In this document: piece after piece, positions 46,803 to 56,487 of the stretch
Layout: each line of letters opens with the position of its first letter
How positions within the stretch are numbered: the stretch's first letter is position 1
From: Telluria beijingensis
GTDB taxonomy: Bacteria > Pseudomonadota > Gammaproteobacteria > Burkholderiales > Burkholderiaceae_D
Reading direction: 5' to 3'
Length of the DNA stretch: 64,000 nucleotides
Assembly (NCBI RefSeq): GCF_030770395.1
Contig: NZ_CP132480.1
Coordinates: 4,312,039 to 4,376,038, forward strand
Made by a program: the position numbers and the translations under genes
The notes under the pieces: generated by a model
What the model saw: only the letters and a program-made list of their open reading frames with translations
Database searches by the model: none
What the model was told of the DNA's origin: nothing

Positions 46803-47546
46803 TCAGTTACGCGCGTGCGACAGCTGGAACGAGTCGACGCCGTCGAAGGCCGCCAGCTCGCGCGCCAGCTCCGACAGCGGCGCGCCGGTCTTGCGCGACA
46901 GCGCCAGCGCCACGAAGCGCCATTCCTGGCGGCCTTCGTCGCTGCTGATGGTCAGCGAGCTGCCGGCGATCTCGTAGCCGCGCTCGAGCGCGATCTTGCG
47001 GATCGCATCCTCGCGCGGCAGGAAATCGAGCTTGAAGCGCATCCGCACCGCCACCGCGTGGCGCGACGGCAGGAAGGTCTCCAGCCGGTTCAGGTAGATC
47101 ATGATCATCGCCGACAAAAAGGCGAGGCCCATCGCGGCGAGATAGAAGCCGATGCCGATCAGGATGCCGATCGCCGACGAGGCCCAGATCGAGGCCGCCG
47201 TCGTCAGGCCGCTGATGTTGAAGCCGTCGCGCATGATGACGCCGGCGCCCAGGAAACCGACGCCGGTGACCACGCCCTGGATGATGCGGGTCGGATCGAT
47301 CGGCGCCAGCAGGCCCGCGTGGCCGCCGTACCAGAAGTCGGGATAGCCGGCCAGGATGGTCAGCCCGGCCGAGGCCATGCACACCAGGCCATAGGTGCGC
47401 ATGCCGGCCGCGCGCCCGTGATAGGCGCGCTCGTAGCCGACCAGCAGGCCGAGCAGCAAGGCCCCGACCAGGTGCAACAGGATCAGGCCATTGGTGAACA
47501 GCTCGTTCTTCGACCAGTAGGCCGCGAACAGGTTAATTTCGGTCAT
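46803..47546 (-). CDS. MgtC/SapB-family membrane protein
   Basis: The 247-residue protein has about five N-terminal helices with MgtC signatures (GLLVGYERAYHGRAAGMRTY; QGVVTGVGFLGAGVIMRD) and a soluble C-terminal ACT-like domain with LEREYEI-type strands. MgtC proteins modulate magnesium homeostasis and the F-type ATPase in some pathogens; other members are uncharacterised. The start at 47546 (MTEINLFAAY) gives the typical N-terminus; the longer frame is an upstream shadow. Confidence 0.88.
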   Translation of the reverse strand: MTEINLFAAYWSKNELFTNGLILLHLVGALLLGLLVGYERAYHGRAAGMRTYGLVCMASAGLTILAGYPDFWYGGHAGLLAPIDPTRIIQGVVTGVGFLGAGVIMRDGFNISGLTTAASIWASSAIGILIGIGFYLAAMGLAFLSAMIMIYLNRLETFLPSRHAVAVRMRFKLDFLPREDAIRKIALERGYEIAGSSLTISSDEGRQEWRFVALALSRKTGAPLSELARELAAFDGVDSFQLSHARN

Positions 47547-47562
47547 GCGCGTCAGTAGGGAC

Positions 47563-47823
47563 TCAGGGCTTCTTCTTGACCAGCTGCTTCTCGAAGGCCA
47601 GGTCGTTCTTGCTGATGCGCGGCTGTTCCTGCGGGCCCAGTCCCTTGACGAAGGCAACGAAGTCGTCCAGCTCCATCGGCGCGCACAATGGCGGGCTGCC
47701 GGGCGCTTCGGACAGGTAGAAATGGCCGTCGCCGGTGCGCGCCATCGAGTACAGGTTGTTCCCGGTGCGCTGCTTCAGGCGTTCGACGGCGGTGCTGGCG
47801 CGGGTGGAGCGTGAGCTGGCCAT
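47563..47823 (-). CDS. small protein of unknown function
   Basis: The 86-residue product is basic at both ends, with a central YSMARTGDGHFYLSEAPG and a run of lysines at the end (QLVKKKP). No signal or membrane helix. It starts one base after the aminopeptidase stop, so it is probably translated from the same mRNA. I do not recognise a family. Confidence 0.6.
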   Translation of the reverse strand: MASSRSTRASTAVERLKQRTGNNLYSMARTGDGHFYLSEAPGSPPLCAPMELDDFVAFVKGLGPQEQPRISKNDLAFEKQLVKKKP

Positions 47824-47824
47824 A

Positions 47825-49642
47825 TCAGATCGCCTCCGTGCGCAGCATCAGCCATTCGAAGGCCGGACCTTCGACGTGCGGCGTCAGGCGCGCGCGCACG
47901 GTGGCGTGATAGTCGTTCAGCCAGGCGATTTCATCCGGCCGCAGCAGCGATCGATCGAGGCAGCGGGTATCGATCGGGCACAGGGTCAGCGTTTCGAAGC
48001 CGAGGTACTCGCCGAACTCCGACGTCTCGACATGCTGGTTCAGCACCAGGTTCTCGATGCGGATGCCCCAGCGGCCCGGGCGATAGATGCCCGGCTCGAT
48101 CGAGGTGATCATGCCCGGCTCCATGGCCGTATGCGGCTCCGGCGGCACCGCCGGCGAAATCGTCTGCGGCCCTTCGTGCACGTTCAGGAAGTAGCCGACG
48201 CCGTGGCCGGTGCCGTGGCCATAGTCGATGCCGGCGGCCCAGATCGGGGCGCGCGCGATCGCGTCCAGCATCGGCGCGCGGGTGCCGCGCGGGAAGCGCG
48301 TGGCCGACAGGTTGATCAGGCCCTTGAGCACCAGCGTGTAGTCGCGCATCTGCGCGCTGCTTGCCGTGCCGACCGGGATCACGCGCGTGATGTCGGTGGT
48401 GCCGCCCAGGTACTGGCCGCCCGAGTCGATCAGCAGCAGGCCGTCGCCTTCGATGACGGCGCAGCTCGCGCTCTCGGCGCGGTAGTGCATGATCGCGCCA
48501 TTGCTGTTGAAGCCGGCGATGGTCGAGAAGCTGGCGCTGACGAAATTCGGGCGGCGCGCGCGGGCTGCCGTGATGCGGGTGTCGATGTCCACTTCGTTGA
48601 GCGGCGCGCGGTTCGCATCAAGCAGCAGCGGCTCGAGCGCGGCGAAGAATTCGCACAGCGCCGCGCCATCCTGCTCCATCGCGGCGCGCACGTTCACGGC
48701 CTCGCTTTCCAGCTTGCGCGACTTGGCGAAGGTGGTCGGGTTGATCGCCTCGACCACGTTCACGCCCTGGGCCACGCTGGCGCGCATGCCGGCGGTGACG
48801 CGGCGCGGGTCGAGCAGCAGGGTGGCGCCGTCAGGCAGCGACTCCAGCGCATGCACCGCGTTGGCATAGGGCGCCAGGTGCACGTCGTCGGCTTCGAGGC
48901 GGGCGCGCACGTCGTCCGGCACCTTGCCCTCGCCCACGAACAGCGTCGCGTCGCCGCGGCCGATCAAGGCGTGGGCCAGGAAGACCGGGTTGAAGCTGAC
49001 GTCGGCGCCGCGCAGGTTGAACAGGTAGGCGATGTCGTCCAGCGTCGAGATGAAGTGGAAGCCGGCGCCATGCGCCTCCATCGCGGCGCGCGTGGCGTGC
49101 AGCTTGTCGGCGCGGCTGGCGGTGGCGTAAGGCGGCAGGTGTTCGAATACCGGATCGACCGGCAGCGACGGCCGCTCGCTCCAGACTTCGTCGAGCAGGT
49201 CGATATCGGTGCGCAGGGTGATGCCCCTGGCGGCCAGCGCATCGCCCAGCAGGCGGGCGCCGGCCAGGCCCAGCACGCGCGCATCGACGGCGGCGGTCTG
49301 GCCGGCGGCCAGGTTGGCGGCCAGCCAGTCGACGTGCAGCTGGCTGGCGGCGCCCGGGATTTTCATGAGCGCGATGTCGGAGCCGGCCAGCTCGGTCTCG
49401 GCCTGCGTGAAGTAGCGGCCATCGGTCCAGACGCCGGCGAAATCGGCGGTGGCGATGAAGGTGCCGACCGAGCCGGTGAAGCCGGACAGCCATTCACGGC
49501 CCTTCCAGTGGCCGGGCAGGTATTCGGACAGATGGGGATCGCTCGACGGCACGATGCAGGCGTCGATGCCGTGGCGCGCCATGGCGGCGCGCAGTTGCGC
49601 GAGGCGGCCTGCACGTGCGGCCTGGAATTCGTGTTGAGACAT
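47825..49642 (-). CDS. Xaa-Pro aminopeptidase (M24B, aminopeptidase P)
   Basis: The 605-residue enzyme matches the large aminopeptidase P type with two creatinase-like N-terminal domains and a pita-bread catalytic domain. Metal ligands lie in LLIDSGGQYLGGTTDITRV (two Asp), GHGTGHGVGYFLNVHEG (His), ITSIEPGIYRPG (Glu) and RIENLVL (Glu). It removes N-terminal residues before proline. The start at 49642 is divergent from hpt; several same-strand genes follow with short gaps. Confidence 0.92.
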   Translation of the reverse strand: MSQHEFQAARAGRLAQLRAAMARHGIDACIVPSSDPHLSEYLPGHWKGREWLSGFTGSVGTFIATADFAGVWTDGRYFTQAETELAGSDIALMKIPGAASQLHVDWLAANLAAGQTAAVDARVLGLAGARLLGDALAARGITLRTDIDLLDEVWSERPSLPVDPVFEHLPPYATASRADKLHATRAAMEAHGAGFHFISTLDDIAYLFNLRGADVSFNPVFLAHALIGRGDATLFVGEGKVPDDVRARLEADDVHLAPYANAVHALESLPDGATLLLDPRRVTAGMRASVAQGVNVVEAINPTTFAKSRKLESEAVNVRAAMEQDGAALCEFFAALEPLLLDANRAPLNEVDIDTRITAARARRPNFVSASFSTIAGFNSNGAIMHYRAESASCAVIEGDGLLLIDSGGQYLGGTTDITRVIPVGTASSAQMRDYTLVLKGLINLSATRFPRGTRAPMLDAIARAPIWAAGIDYGHGTGHGVGYFLNVHEGPQTISPAVPPEPHTAMEPGMITSIEPGIYRPGRWGIRIENLVLNQHVETSEFGEYLGFETLTLCPIDTRCLDRSLLRPDEIAWLNDYHATVRARLTPHVEGPAFEWLMLRTEAI

Positions 49643-49762
49643 GGCTGGATGCGTCGGTTTTGTTTTCCAAGCTGCGTATCATACGCCGCAATCCGCTCGA
49701 GCGGCCAACGGGAACGCATGCCTCTCAAGGATGACGCATAATGGTCCGGCACTCAACTGACT

Positions 49763-50356
49763 GTGAAGACCATGCACGAATTCCACCACGAGCGCGCGCA
49801 AGCGCTATTGGCGAACGCCACCCAGATCGTCGAACCCATCGAAGTCAATGCCGCCGTGCGGCGCGTCGCCGATGCCCTCAATGCCCGCTTCGGCGCGGAC
49901 GGCGCCGCCGAATTCCCGCTGGTGCTGGGCGTGATGGGCGGCGCGGTCGTGTTCACCGGCACGCTGCTGCCGCAACTGGCCTTCCCGCTCGACTTCGACT
50001 ATATCCACGTCAGCCGCTATGGCGACGACGACCGCGGCGGCGAGATCGTGTGGAAGGTGATCCCGCGCCAGAACGTGGCCGGCCGCATCATCGTGGTGGT
50101 GGACGACATCCTGGACGAAGGCGAGACGCTGGCCCATGTAAAGCAGCGCCTGCTCGACATGGGCGCGGCCGAGGTGATCGTCGCCGTGTTCGCCGACAAG
50201 GACCTGGGCCGCGCCAAGCCGATCCAGGCCGACCTGGTCGGGCTGACCTTGCCGAACAAGTTCGTGGTCGGCTTCGGGATGGACGTGTATGGCTACTGGC
50301 GCAACCTGCCGGGGTTGTGGACGATCAGGCCAGAGGATTTGAAGCCGGCCGAATAA
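49763..50356 (+). CDS. hpt: hypoxanthine/guanine phosphoribosyltransferase
   Basis: The 197-residue enzyme salvages purines. The PRPP-binding loop is IIVVVDDILDEGETL, with VMGGAVVFTGTLLPQL earlier and WKVIPRQNVAGR for the base region. GTG at 49763 gives MKTMHEFHHE; the ATG at 49772 is an equally possible start. It is convergent with the nitronate monooxygenase gene, with 3 bases between stops. Confidence 0.9.
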   Translation: MKTMHEFHHERAQALLANATQIVEPIEVNAAVRRVADALNARFGADGAAEFPLVLGVMGGAVVFTGTLLPQLAFPLDFDYIHVSRYGDDDRGGEIVWKVIPRQNVAGRIIVVVDDILDEGETLAHVKQRLLDMGAAEVIVAVFADKDLGRAKPIQADLVGLTLPNKFVVGFGMDVYGYWRNLPGLWTIRPEDLKPAE

Positions 50357-50359
50357 GCC

Positions 50360-51313
50360 TTACAGGGCCAGCCTTGCACGCGCGGCGTCATACTCGCGCT
50401 TGAGCCGCGCGACCATCTCGGCCACCGTCGGCACGTCGTCCATCAGGCCCACGCCCTGGCCCGCGCCCCAGATGTCGCGCCAGGCCTTGGCCGCGCCCGA
50501 ACCGAAGCTCATCTTGCTCTTATCCGATTCCGGCAGGTTGTCCGGATCCAGCCCGGCCGCCACGATCGACTTCTTGAGGTAGTTGCCGTGCACGCCGGTG
50601 AACAGGTTGGTGTACACCACGTCGGCCGCGCTCGACTCGACGATCGCCTCGCGGTAGCCGTCGCTGACGTTCGCCTCTTGCGTGGCCAGCCAGCGCGAGC
50701 CGATATACGCAAAGTCCGCCCCCATCGCCTGCGCCGCCAGGATCGCGTCGCCGGTGGCGATCGATCCGGACAGCGCGATCGGTCCCTTGAACATCTTGCG
50801 CACCTCGCCGACCAGCGCGAACGGCGACAGCGCGCCCGCATGGCCGCCGGCGCCGGCCGCCACCAGGATCAGGCCATCCACGCCGGCCTCCAGCGCCTTT
50901 TCGGCGTGGCGGATCGAGACCACGTCGTGCAGCACGATGCCGCCGTACGAATGCACGGCATCCATCATCTCGCGCGGCGGCGCGCGCAATGACGAGATGA
51001 TGATCGGCACCTGGTGCCGGACGCAGACCTCGACGTCGTGCGCCAGCCGGTCGTTCGATTGATGGACGATCTGGTTGACCGCGATCGGGCCGACTTTCGC
51101 GCCCGGATTGGCTGCCGCGTACTCGCCCAGTTCACGCTGCAGGTCGGTCAGCCAGGTATCGAGCAGCTCGGCCGGGCGGGCGTTCAGGGCCGGGAAGGAA
51201 CCGACGATGCCGGCCTTGCACTGGGCCGCCACCAGGGCGGGACCGCTGGCGATGAACATCGGCGAAGCGATCACGGGAAGGGACAGGTCTTGCAGCACGG
51301 CGGGCAGCGTCAT
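50360..51313 (-). CDS. nitronate monooxygenase-type flavoprotein
   Basis: The 317-residue TIM-barrel enzyme begins LSLPVIASPMFIASGPALVA, the 2-nitropropane dioxygenase N-terminus. FMN contacts are in LILVAAGAGGHAG and GPIALSGSIATGD, followed by GADFAYIGSRWLATQE. It oxidises alkyl nitronates; some relatives are enoyl-reductase-like. The start at 51313 removes an 11-residue extension lacking a ribosome site. Confidence 0.88.
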   Translation of the reverse strand: MTLPAVLQDLSLPVIASPMFIASGPALVAAQCKAGIVGSFPALNARPAELLDTWLTDLQRELGEYAAANPGAKVGPIAVNQIVHQSNDRLAHDVEVCVRHQVPIIISSLRAPPREMMDAVHSYGGIVLHDVVSIRHAEKALEAGVDGLILVAAGAGGHAGALSPFALVGEVRKMFKGPIALSGSIATGDAILAAQAMGADFAYIGSRWLATQEANVSDGYREAIVESSAADVVYTNLFTGVHGNYLKKSIVAAGLDPDNLPESDKSKMSFGSGAAKAWRDIWGAGQGVGLMDDVPTVAEMVARLKREYDAARARLAL

Positions 51314-51387
51314 GGGCAGGCTCTCGGTAAATGGTTGGTGGATCATTATAGCGCCGAAAAAAGAACGGTCGTGCTAGATTTCTTCCT

Positions 51388-52299
51388 CTAAAGATCGAGC
51401 AAGTGCTCTCCCACGATGCGCGCGGCGCCGGCGCGCACCAGCGCATCGGCGGCCCACGCTGCCAATGCATCGGCCTCCAGGCCCAGCACATGCGTGCGAA
51501 CCCGTTCGACCAGCGGGATGGAACCCAGCAGGCCCGGCAGGCTGGCCAGCGCAATCGTCCCACGCTCGAGCAACAGGAATTTGAGCAGCACCTTGACCGC
51601 ATTGCGCGCATTGCGGCTCGGGTCGGCCGCCAGGTAATCGAGGCGTCCCCTGGCGCGCCTTAAAGCGGCCCCGACGTCGCCGAACACCGGCCCATGGCCG
51701 GGAATCACCACGCGCGGCGCCAGGCTTGCGATCAGGTCGAGCGTGGCGCCGACCTCTTCGAAGCCGGGCTCGCCGGCCAGTTCGGGGAAGATGACGCCGA
51801 AGCCGTCCTGCCATAGCGCATCGCCCGACACCAGCACGCCTTCTTCCGCACAAAACATGAGCAGCGCATGCGGATCGTGGCCGGGCGCCGCCAGCACCTG
51901 CCAGCGCAGGCCGCCCAGCAGCAGCACATCGCCCGGCGCCAGCACGCCATCGAAGCCGAAGCACGGGCATTGCTGGCCGGTGGCGCGAAAGCTCAGCGCG
52001 TCTTCGTCCCAGCGCGCGACCTTGTCCGCATCAAAGGCGGGAATCGCGGTATGACAGGCATAAGCCGCCTGCAGGGCCGCGTTGCCGCCGCAGTGGTCGG
52101 AGTGCAGATGGGTATTGAGCAGGCGGTCGAGCGGCCTGCCTGCCAGCAGGTGGCGCAGCAGCGCCAGCGTCTGAGGCGCATGGGTGACGTAGCCGCTATC
52201 GATCAGGGCGGTGCCGTCGGGCCCGCTCAAGAAGACGTTATTCGACGACAGCCAATTGCGCTCGAGCACGTGAATCGATGGTGGCAAGCGCAAGTCCAT
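51388..52299 (-). CDS. metallo-beta-lactamase-fold hydrolase
   Basis: The 303-residue protein has the MBL zinc motif NTHLHSDHCGGN near residue 63, later metal ligands in APGHDPHALLMF and IPGHGPVFGD, and a C-terminal helical extension. Similar proteins include glyoxalase II-like and lactonase-like enzymes; substrate unknown. It follows the DUF1289 gene by 9 bases. Confidence 0.88.
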   Translation of the reverse strand: MDLRLPPSIHVLERNWLSSNNVFLSGPDGTALIDSGYVTHAPQTLALLRHLLAGRPLDRLLNTHLHSDHCGGNAALQAAYACHTAIPAFDADKVARWDEDALSFRATGQQCPCFGFDGVLAPGDVLLLGGLRWQVLAAPGHDPHALLMFCAEEGVLVSGDALWQDGFGVIFPELAGEPGFEEVGATLDLIASLAPRVVIPGHGPVFGDVGAALRRARGRLDYLAADPSRNARNAVKVLLKFLLLERGTIALASLPGLLGSIPLVERVRTHVLGLEADALAAWAADALVRAGAARIVGEHLLDL

Positions 52300-52308
52300 T
52301 GGCGTCTC

Positions 52309-52503
52309 TCAGTCGCCGAACAGTGCCGCTTCACGGCGCCGGATCTCGGTCCAGATCGTGCGCTTCTCGTCGTCGCTCGCATTGCGCCAGGCGCGGATTT
52401 CGTCGATCGTGCGCATGCAGCCTTCGCACAAACCGGTGGCGGGCACCATCTTGCAGATATTGATGCAGGGAGAAGGGACGGGAGTCTGGAGTTCTGGAGC
52501 CAT
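52309..52503 (-). CDS. DUF1289 cysteine-rich small protein
   Basis: The 64-residue protein has the DUF1289 pattern SPCINICKMVPATGLCEGC, four cysteines likely to bind metal, followed by RTIDEIRAWRNASDDEK. The ATG at 52503 is preceded by CAGGTA; the ATG at 52524 would add seven residues. First gene of a two-gene minus-strand unit with the MBL hydrolase. Confidence 0.85.
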   Translation of the reverse strand: MAPELQTPVPSPCINICKMVPATGLCEGCMRTIDEIRAWRNASDDEKRTIWTEIRRREAALFGD

Positions 52504-52643
52504 TACCTGAAGCCTGGAGGACATGTATGCCGGAGGCGGCATTATCGCGTGTTCGGCAATCCCGCGCCGTTTTTGCTTGCGAGTCACTTATACTCGTCAA
52601 TACGCATTGCCTGTGGAGCAGTGCCATTTTGTATGAGGTGAGC

Positions 52644-53126
52644 ATGAAGACGATCCGATTCTTTCTCTTGACGACCCTGCTGGGGCTGTCCGCCACTGCT
52701 TCGAGCCAGGTGCTGTCGCCCGACGGCTACGGCAAGGTCGTGTTCGGCCAGCGGCTCGACCAGGTCGAACGCAAGCTGGGCCAGCGCGCCACGCCGCGCC
52801 CGGCCGATCCGGCCTGCTCGATGGTCGGCTTCAAGCGTTATCCACAGGTGCGCTTCATGGTCGAACAAGGCGTGATCACGCGCGCCGACGCCAAGGGCGT
52901 GGTGCGCAACAGCGCCGGCATCACGGCGCGCATGTCGGCCAAGGAGGCCCTGCGCCACGCACCGGCCATGCGCAGCGAATTGCACAAATACGACAAGAAC
53001 GGCGAATACCTGGTGTTGCCGAAGGGCGCAGACAAGGCCCTGATCTTCGAGGCCAGCAAGGGCAAGATCACGCGCATGCGCGCCGGCATCAAGCCGGCCG
53101 TCGAATATGTGGAAACCTGCGGCTGA
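52644..53126 (+). CDS. exported protein of unknown function
   Basis: The 160-residue product has a signal peptide (IRFFLLTTLLGLSATASSQ). The mature part is small and basic, with two cysteines (PACSMVGF and the C-terminal ETCG) that could form a disulfide. Central segment GYGKVVFGQRLDQVERKLG is a conserved-looking amphipathic stretch. I do not recognise a family. The start at 52644 has TGAGGTG upstream. Confidence 0.7.
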   Translation: MKTIRFFLLTTLLGLSATASSQVLSPDGYGKVVFGQRLDQVERKLGQRATPRPADPACSMVGFKRYPQVRFMVEQGVITRADAKGVVRNSAGITARMSAKEALRHAPAMRSELHKYDKNGEYLVLPKGADKALIFEASKGKITRMRAGIKPAVEYVETCG

Positions 53127-53227
53127 CAATCTCTGATAAATACCTTGGCAACAGCCGTTCGGCAACGTTTGACAGGTTGGTGTAAGCTCGGGGCGTGAAA
53201 TTGGTGCAGTGCACAAAAAGGACCGCC

Positions 53228-54256
53228 ATGAAACTCGACCGACTATTGCTGAAACAGCTACGCGCCGCCACCCGCTCCCTGTGGCGCGCGGGGCCGGCCG
53301 CGCCCGGCGTCGCCGTGCAACAGGCCATGAAGAACGCGGCCGCCATGCAGCGCGCGGCCCAGCGCCAGATGCGCGACTTCACCCCTCCCCCTCCGGCCGC
53401 GCCGACGCCGCGCGAACGCGTGCCCGGCAGCTTCGTCGACGGCTACCACGTCAACGCCGCCGGCCGCCGCGAGTACAAGCTGTATGTGCCCGCCAGCTAT
53501 ACCGGCGCAGCGGCGCCGCTGCTGGTGATGCTGCACGGCTGCACCCAGGACCCGGAAGATTTTGCCAACGGCACCCAGATGAACGCGCTGGCCGAGGAAA
53601 TCGGCTGCCTGGTGCTGTACCCGGCGCAGAGCCAGGGCGCGAACGCCTCGCGCTGCTGGAACTGGTTCAATGCGGTCGACCAGCGCCGCGACGAAGGCGA
53701 ACCGTCGATCATCGCCGGCATGACGCAGGCGATCATGGCCAGCCATGCGGTCGACCCGGGCCAGGTGTATGTGGCCGGCCTGTCCGCCGGCGGTGCGATG
53801 GCGACCATCATGGGCACGCTGTACCCTGACCTGTATGCGGCGGTCGGCGTGCATTCCGGCCTGCCGTTTGCCTCGGCCGACGATTTGCCGTCGGCGCTGG
53901 CGGCGATGAAGGGCGATTTCCGGCGCGGCCAACCCGCCGGCCAACCGTTGCCGATCATCGTGTTCCACGGCGACCGCGACACCACCGTGCATCCCGCCAA
54001 TGGCGAGGAACTGGTCGCGCAGGGCGCGCGCCACCTGACGGGCGCGGGCACGGCCGAGCCGGGCCGGGTGCCGGACGGCCACGCCTATACGCGCACCCTG
54101 TACCCCGCCGCGGACGGCACGCTGCAGGCGGAACACTGGCTGGTGCATGGCGCCGGCCACGCCTGGTTCGGCGGCAATGCGCGCGGCAGCTATACGGACG
54201 GCAAAGGGCCGGATGCCAGCCGCGAGATGATGCGCTTCTTTCGCACGCGGCGCTGA
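53228..54256 (+). CDS. PHB depolymerase-family esterase
   Basis: The 342-residue alpha/beta hydrolase has the nucleophile elbow GLSAGGAM, an aspartate in VFHGDRDTTVHPANG and the histidine in VHGAGHAWFGG. The oxyanion region is MLHGCTQDPEDFANG. There is no signal peptide, so it is cytoplasmic or granule-bound. Intracellular PHB depolymerases and related esterases share this form. I chose the ATG at 53228; an in-frame GTG at 53195 adds 11 residues. Confidence 0.85.
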   Translation: MKLDRLLLKQLRAATRSLWRAGPAAPGVAVQQAMKNAAAMQRAAQRQMRDFTPPPPAAPTPRERVPGSFVDGYHVNAAGRREYKLYVPASYTGAAAPLLVMLHGCTQDPEDFANGTQMNALAEEIGCLVLYPAQSQGANASRCWNWFNAVDQRRDEGEPSIIAGMTQAIMASHAVDPGQVYVAGLSAGGAMATIMGTLYPDLYAAVGVHSGLPFASADDLPSALAAMKGDFRRGQPAGQPLPIIVFHGDRDTTVHPANGEELVAQGARHLTGAGTAEPGRVPDGHAYTRTLYPAADGTLQAEHWLVHGAGHAWFGGNARGSYTDGKGPDASREMMRFFRTRR

Positions 54257-54260
54257 GATG

Positions 54261-54452
54261 TCAGCCCGGCGCCGGCGCGGATGGCACAGGCTGCGCCGCG
54301 ATGTGGGCGCGCAGGCAGGCGGGACACCAGCAACCGACCGCCTCCTGCGGCACTGCGACCGCCGGCGGCAAGGCCGTGCACCAGCACGGTTGATCGCTGC
54401 CATCGGTCATCGCGCAGCCAAATTCGGCGCCGCAGCGCGTACAAATACTCAT
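54261..54452 (-). CDS. cysteine-rich CWC-type small protein
   Basis: The 63-residue protein starts [15 protein letters not shown] and contains PCWCTALP and [11 protein letters not shown], a CWC-type cysteine pattern expected to bind zinc. Function unknown. It is convergent with the esterase gene with 4 bases between stops. The longer frame to 54512 has no ribosome site. Confidence 0.75.
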   Translation of the reverse strand: MSICTRCGAEFGCAMTDGSDQPCWCTALPPAVAVPQEAVGCWCPACLRAHIAAQPVPSAPAPG

Positions 54453-54573
54453 AGCTGATAAAGTACCGATTGCTGCCATAAAATACAACAGGACGCCGCC
54501 CTTTCCCCACAAGGTTTACGCTGTTTTTACGTCATTGCCTGTAAAATCTCGCGACATTTATTTCGGACCCTCC

Positions 54574-55503
54574 ATGAACGCTCAAGTGACCAGCCTCAAG
54601 ACCGACGACCAACCTGACGACTTGACCGCCGTTTCGACGGCCTTGAAAGCGCAGATCCTCGCGGAGGCACTGCCGTACATCCGCAATTTCCACGGCAAGA
54701 CCATCGTCATCAAGTACGGTGGCAATGCCATGACCGACGAACGCCTGAAACACGGCTTCGCGCGCGACGTCATCCTGCTCAAGCTGGTGGGCATGAACCC
54801 GGTTGTGGTCCATGGCGGCGGCCCGCAGATCGACAATGCGCTGAAGAAAATCGGCAAGCAGGGCACCTTCGTGCAAGGCATGCGCATCACCGACGAAGAA
54901 ACCATGGAAGTGGTGGAGTGGGTGCTGGGCGGCGAAGTCCAGCAGGACATCGTGATGCTGATCAACCACTACGGTGGCCAGGCGGTCGGCCTGACCGGCA
55001 AGGACGGCGGCCTGATCCGCGCACGCCGCATGGCGATGCCCGACAAGGAAAAACCGGGCGAGTTCCTCGACATCGGTTTCGTGGGCGAGATCGAGGCGAT
55101 CAACCCGGCCGTCGTGAAGGCGCTGCAGGACGATGCCTTCATCCCGATCATCTCGCCGATCGGTTTCGGCCAGGACGGCCAGGCCTACAACATCAATGCC
55201 GACGTCGTCGCCGGCAAGATCGCGGAAATCCTGAAAGCCGAGAAGCTGATCATGATGACCAATATCGCTGGTGTGCAAGATAAGGCGGGTAATCTGGTGA
55301 CCGACCTGTCGGCGCGCGAGATCGACGAGATGTTCGCGGACGGCACGATTTCGGGCGGCATGCTGCCGAAGATCTCGTCGGCGCTGGACGCGGCGAAGTC
55401 GGGCGTGAATACGGTCCACATCATCGATGGCCGCATCGAGCACTCTTTACTGCTTGAAGTCTTGACCGAACAGGCTTTTGGCACTATGATCCGGTCTCAC
55501 TAA
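54574..55503 (+). CDS. argB: acetylglutamate kinase
   Basis: The 309-residue enzyme phosphorylates N-acetylglutamate, the second step of arginine synthesis. [18 protein letters not shown] (ATP lysine), [15 protein letters not shown] (substrate glycine loop) and [19 protein letters not shown] are present. A -10-like TAAAAT is at 54542-54547. A short hairpin at 55512-55529 follows the stop without a T-tract. Confidence 0.96.
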   Translation: MNAQVTSLKTDDQPDDLTAVSTALKAQILAEALPYIRNFHGKTIVIKYGGNAMTDERLKHGFARDVILLKLVGMNPVVVHGGGPQIDNALKKIGKQGTFVQGMRITDEETMEVVEWVLGGEVQQDIVMLINHYGGQAVGLTGKDGGLIRARRMAMPDKEKPGEFLDIGFVGEIEAINPAVVKALQDDAFIPIISPIGFGQDGQAYNINADVVAGKIAEILKAEKLIMMTNIAGVQDKAGNLVTDLSAREIDEMFADGTISGGMLPKISSALDAAKSGVNTVHIIDGRIEHSLLLEVLTEQAFGTMIRSH

Positions 55504-55543
55504 ATTTTTTGTGGCGGCAATAGTCGCCATAAGAAATAAAGAT

Positions 55544-55618
<75 letters not shown>

Positions 55619-55721
55619 TTCTTCTTCCTGCAGCACCCTCCCCTCTATTTTTTCCCGCTCCATGACGATGTCATGCGCCGCTGGCATAATCGCGTTCTGC
55701 ACCTACTGCGATTGATTTCCT

Positions 55722-56480
55722 GTGTCCCATTCTTCGTTACAAGCCCCGGTCTGGCTGTTCGACCTCGATAACACCCTGCACGACGCCTCGCACGCGATCT
55801 TCCCTGCGATCAGCGCCAATATGAACACGTATATCGCGCGCGTGCTGAGCGTGGACGGCGTGCCCGCCACGCAGGAAGCGGTCGATGCCGCGCGCCTGGG
55901 TTACTGGAAGCGCTACGGCGCCACCCTTCTCGGCATGATGCGCCACCATCAGGTGTGTTCCAAGGACTTCCTGCACCAGACCCACGACATCGGCCCGCTG
56001 GACGCCCTGCTGCGCGCCGAACGCGGCCTGGCCCGCCTGCTGCGCCGCCTGCCGGGCCGCAAGATCTTGCTGACCAATGCACCGAACAGCTATTCGACCG
56101 AGATCGTGCGCCGCCTGAAGCTGCACAACCATTTTTCGCACCACGTCGCGATCGAGCACATGCATGTGCATGGACAGTTGCGCCCGAAACCGTCGAAGCT
56201 GATGCTGCGCCGTTTGCTGCGCAGGCACGGCATCGCGGCCCAGCGCTGCATCCTGGTCGAGGACACGCTGGCCAACCTGCGCACCGCGCGCCAGCTCGGC
56301 CTGCGCACCGTCTGGGTCACCCAATATCTTCGTCACAATGCGCGAATGAGCGATCCGATTGGAAAAGCACCCCTGCCGAGGACCCTGAAATGCCCCGGTT
56401 ACGTCAATGTCAAAGTAAAATCCGTGCGGCAACTTCCGACGCGGCTCTCCGGGCTGCGCCGCTCCAATAACAACACCTAG
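55722..56480 (+). CDS. HAD-family pyrimidine 5'-nucleotidase-like phosphatase
   Basis: The 252-residue protein has HAD motif I FDLDNTLHD, motif II LLTNAP, and motif III/IV KPS...LVEDTLANL. It matches pyrimidine 5'-nucleotidase-type HADs of betaproteobacteria. After the catalytic domain about 45 basic residues (PGYVNVKVKSVRQLP...LRRSNNN) extend the C-terminus. GTG start. It is followed 7 bases later by slmA, so the two are probably cotranscribed. Confidence 0.88.
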   Translation: MSHSSLQAPVWLFDLDNTLHDASHAIFPAISANMNTYIARVLSVDGVPATQEAVDAARLGYWKRYGATLLGMMRHHQVCSKDFLHQTHDIGPLDALLRAERGLARLLRRLPGRKILLTNAPNSYSTEIVRRLKLHNHFSHHVAIEHMHVHGQLRPKPSKLMLRRLLRRHGIAAQRCILVEDTLANLRTARQLGLRTVWVTQYLRHNARMSDPIGKAPLPRTLKCPGYVNVKVKSVRQLPTRLSGLRRSNNNT

Positions 56481-56487
56481 GGATCCC

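Noticed and set aside
47735..49741. 668-codon plus-strand frame opposite aminopeptidase P
   Set aside because: Shadow of a motif-complete M24 peptidase; no ribosome site or domain of its own.
55512..55529. Hairpin TGGCG/CGCCA between argB and tRNA-Thr
   Set aside because: Only 5 bp and no T-tract after it; not convincing as a terminator.
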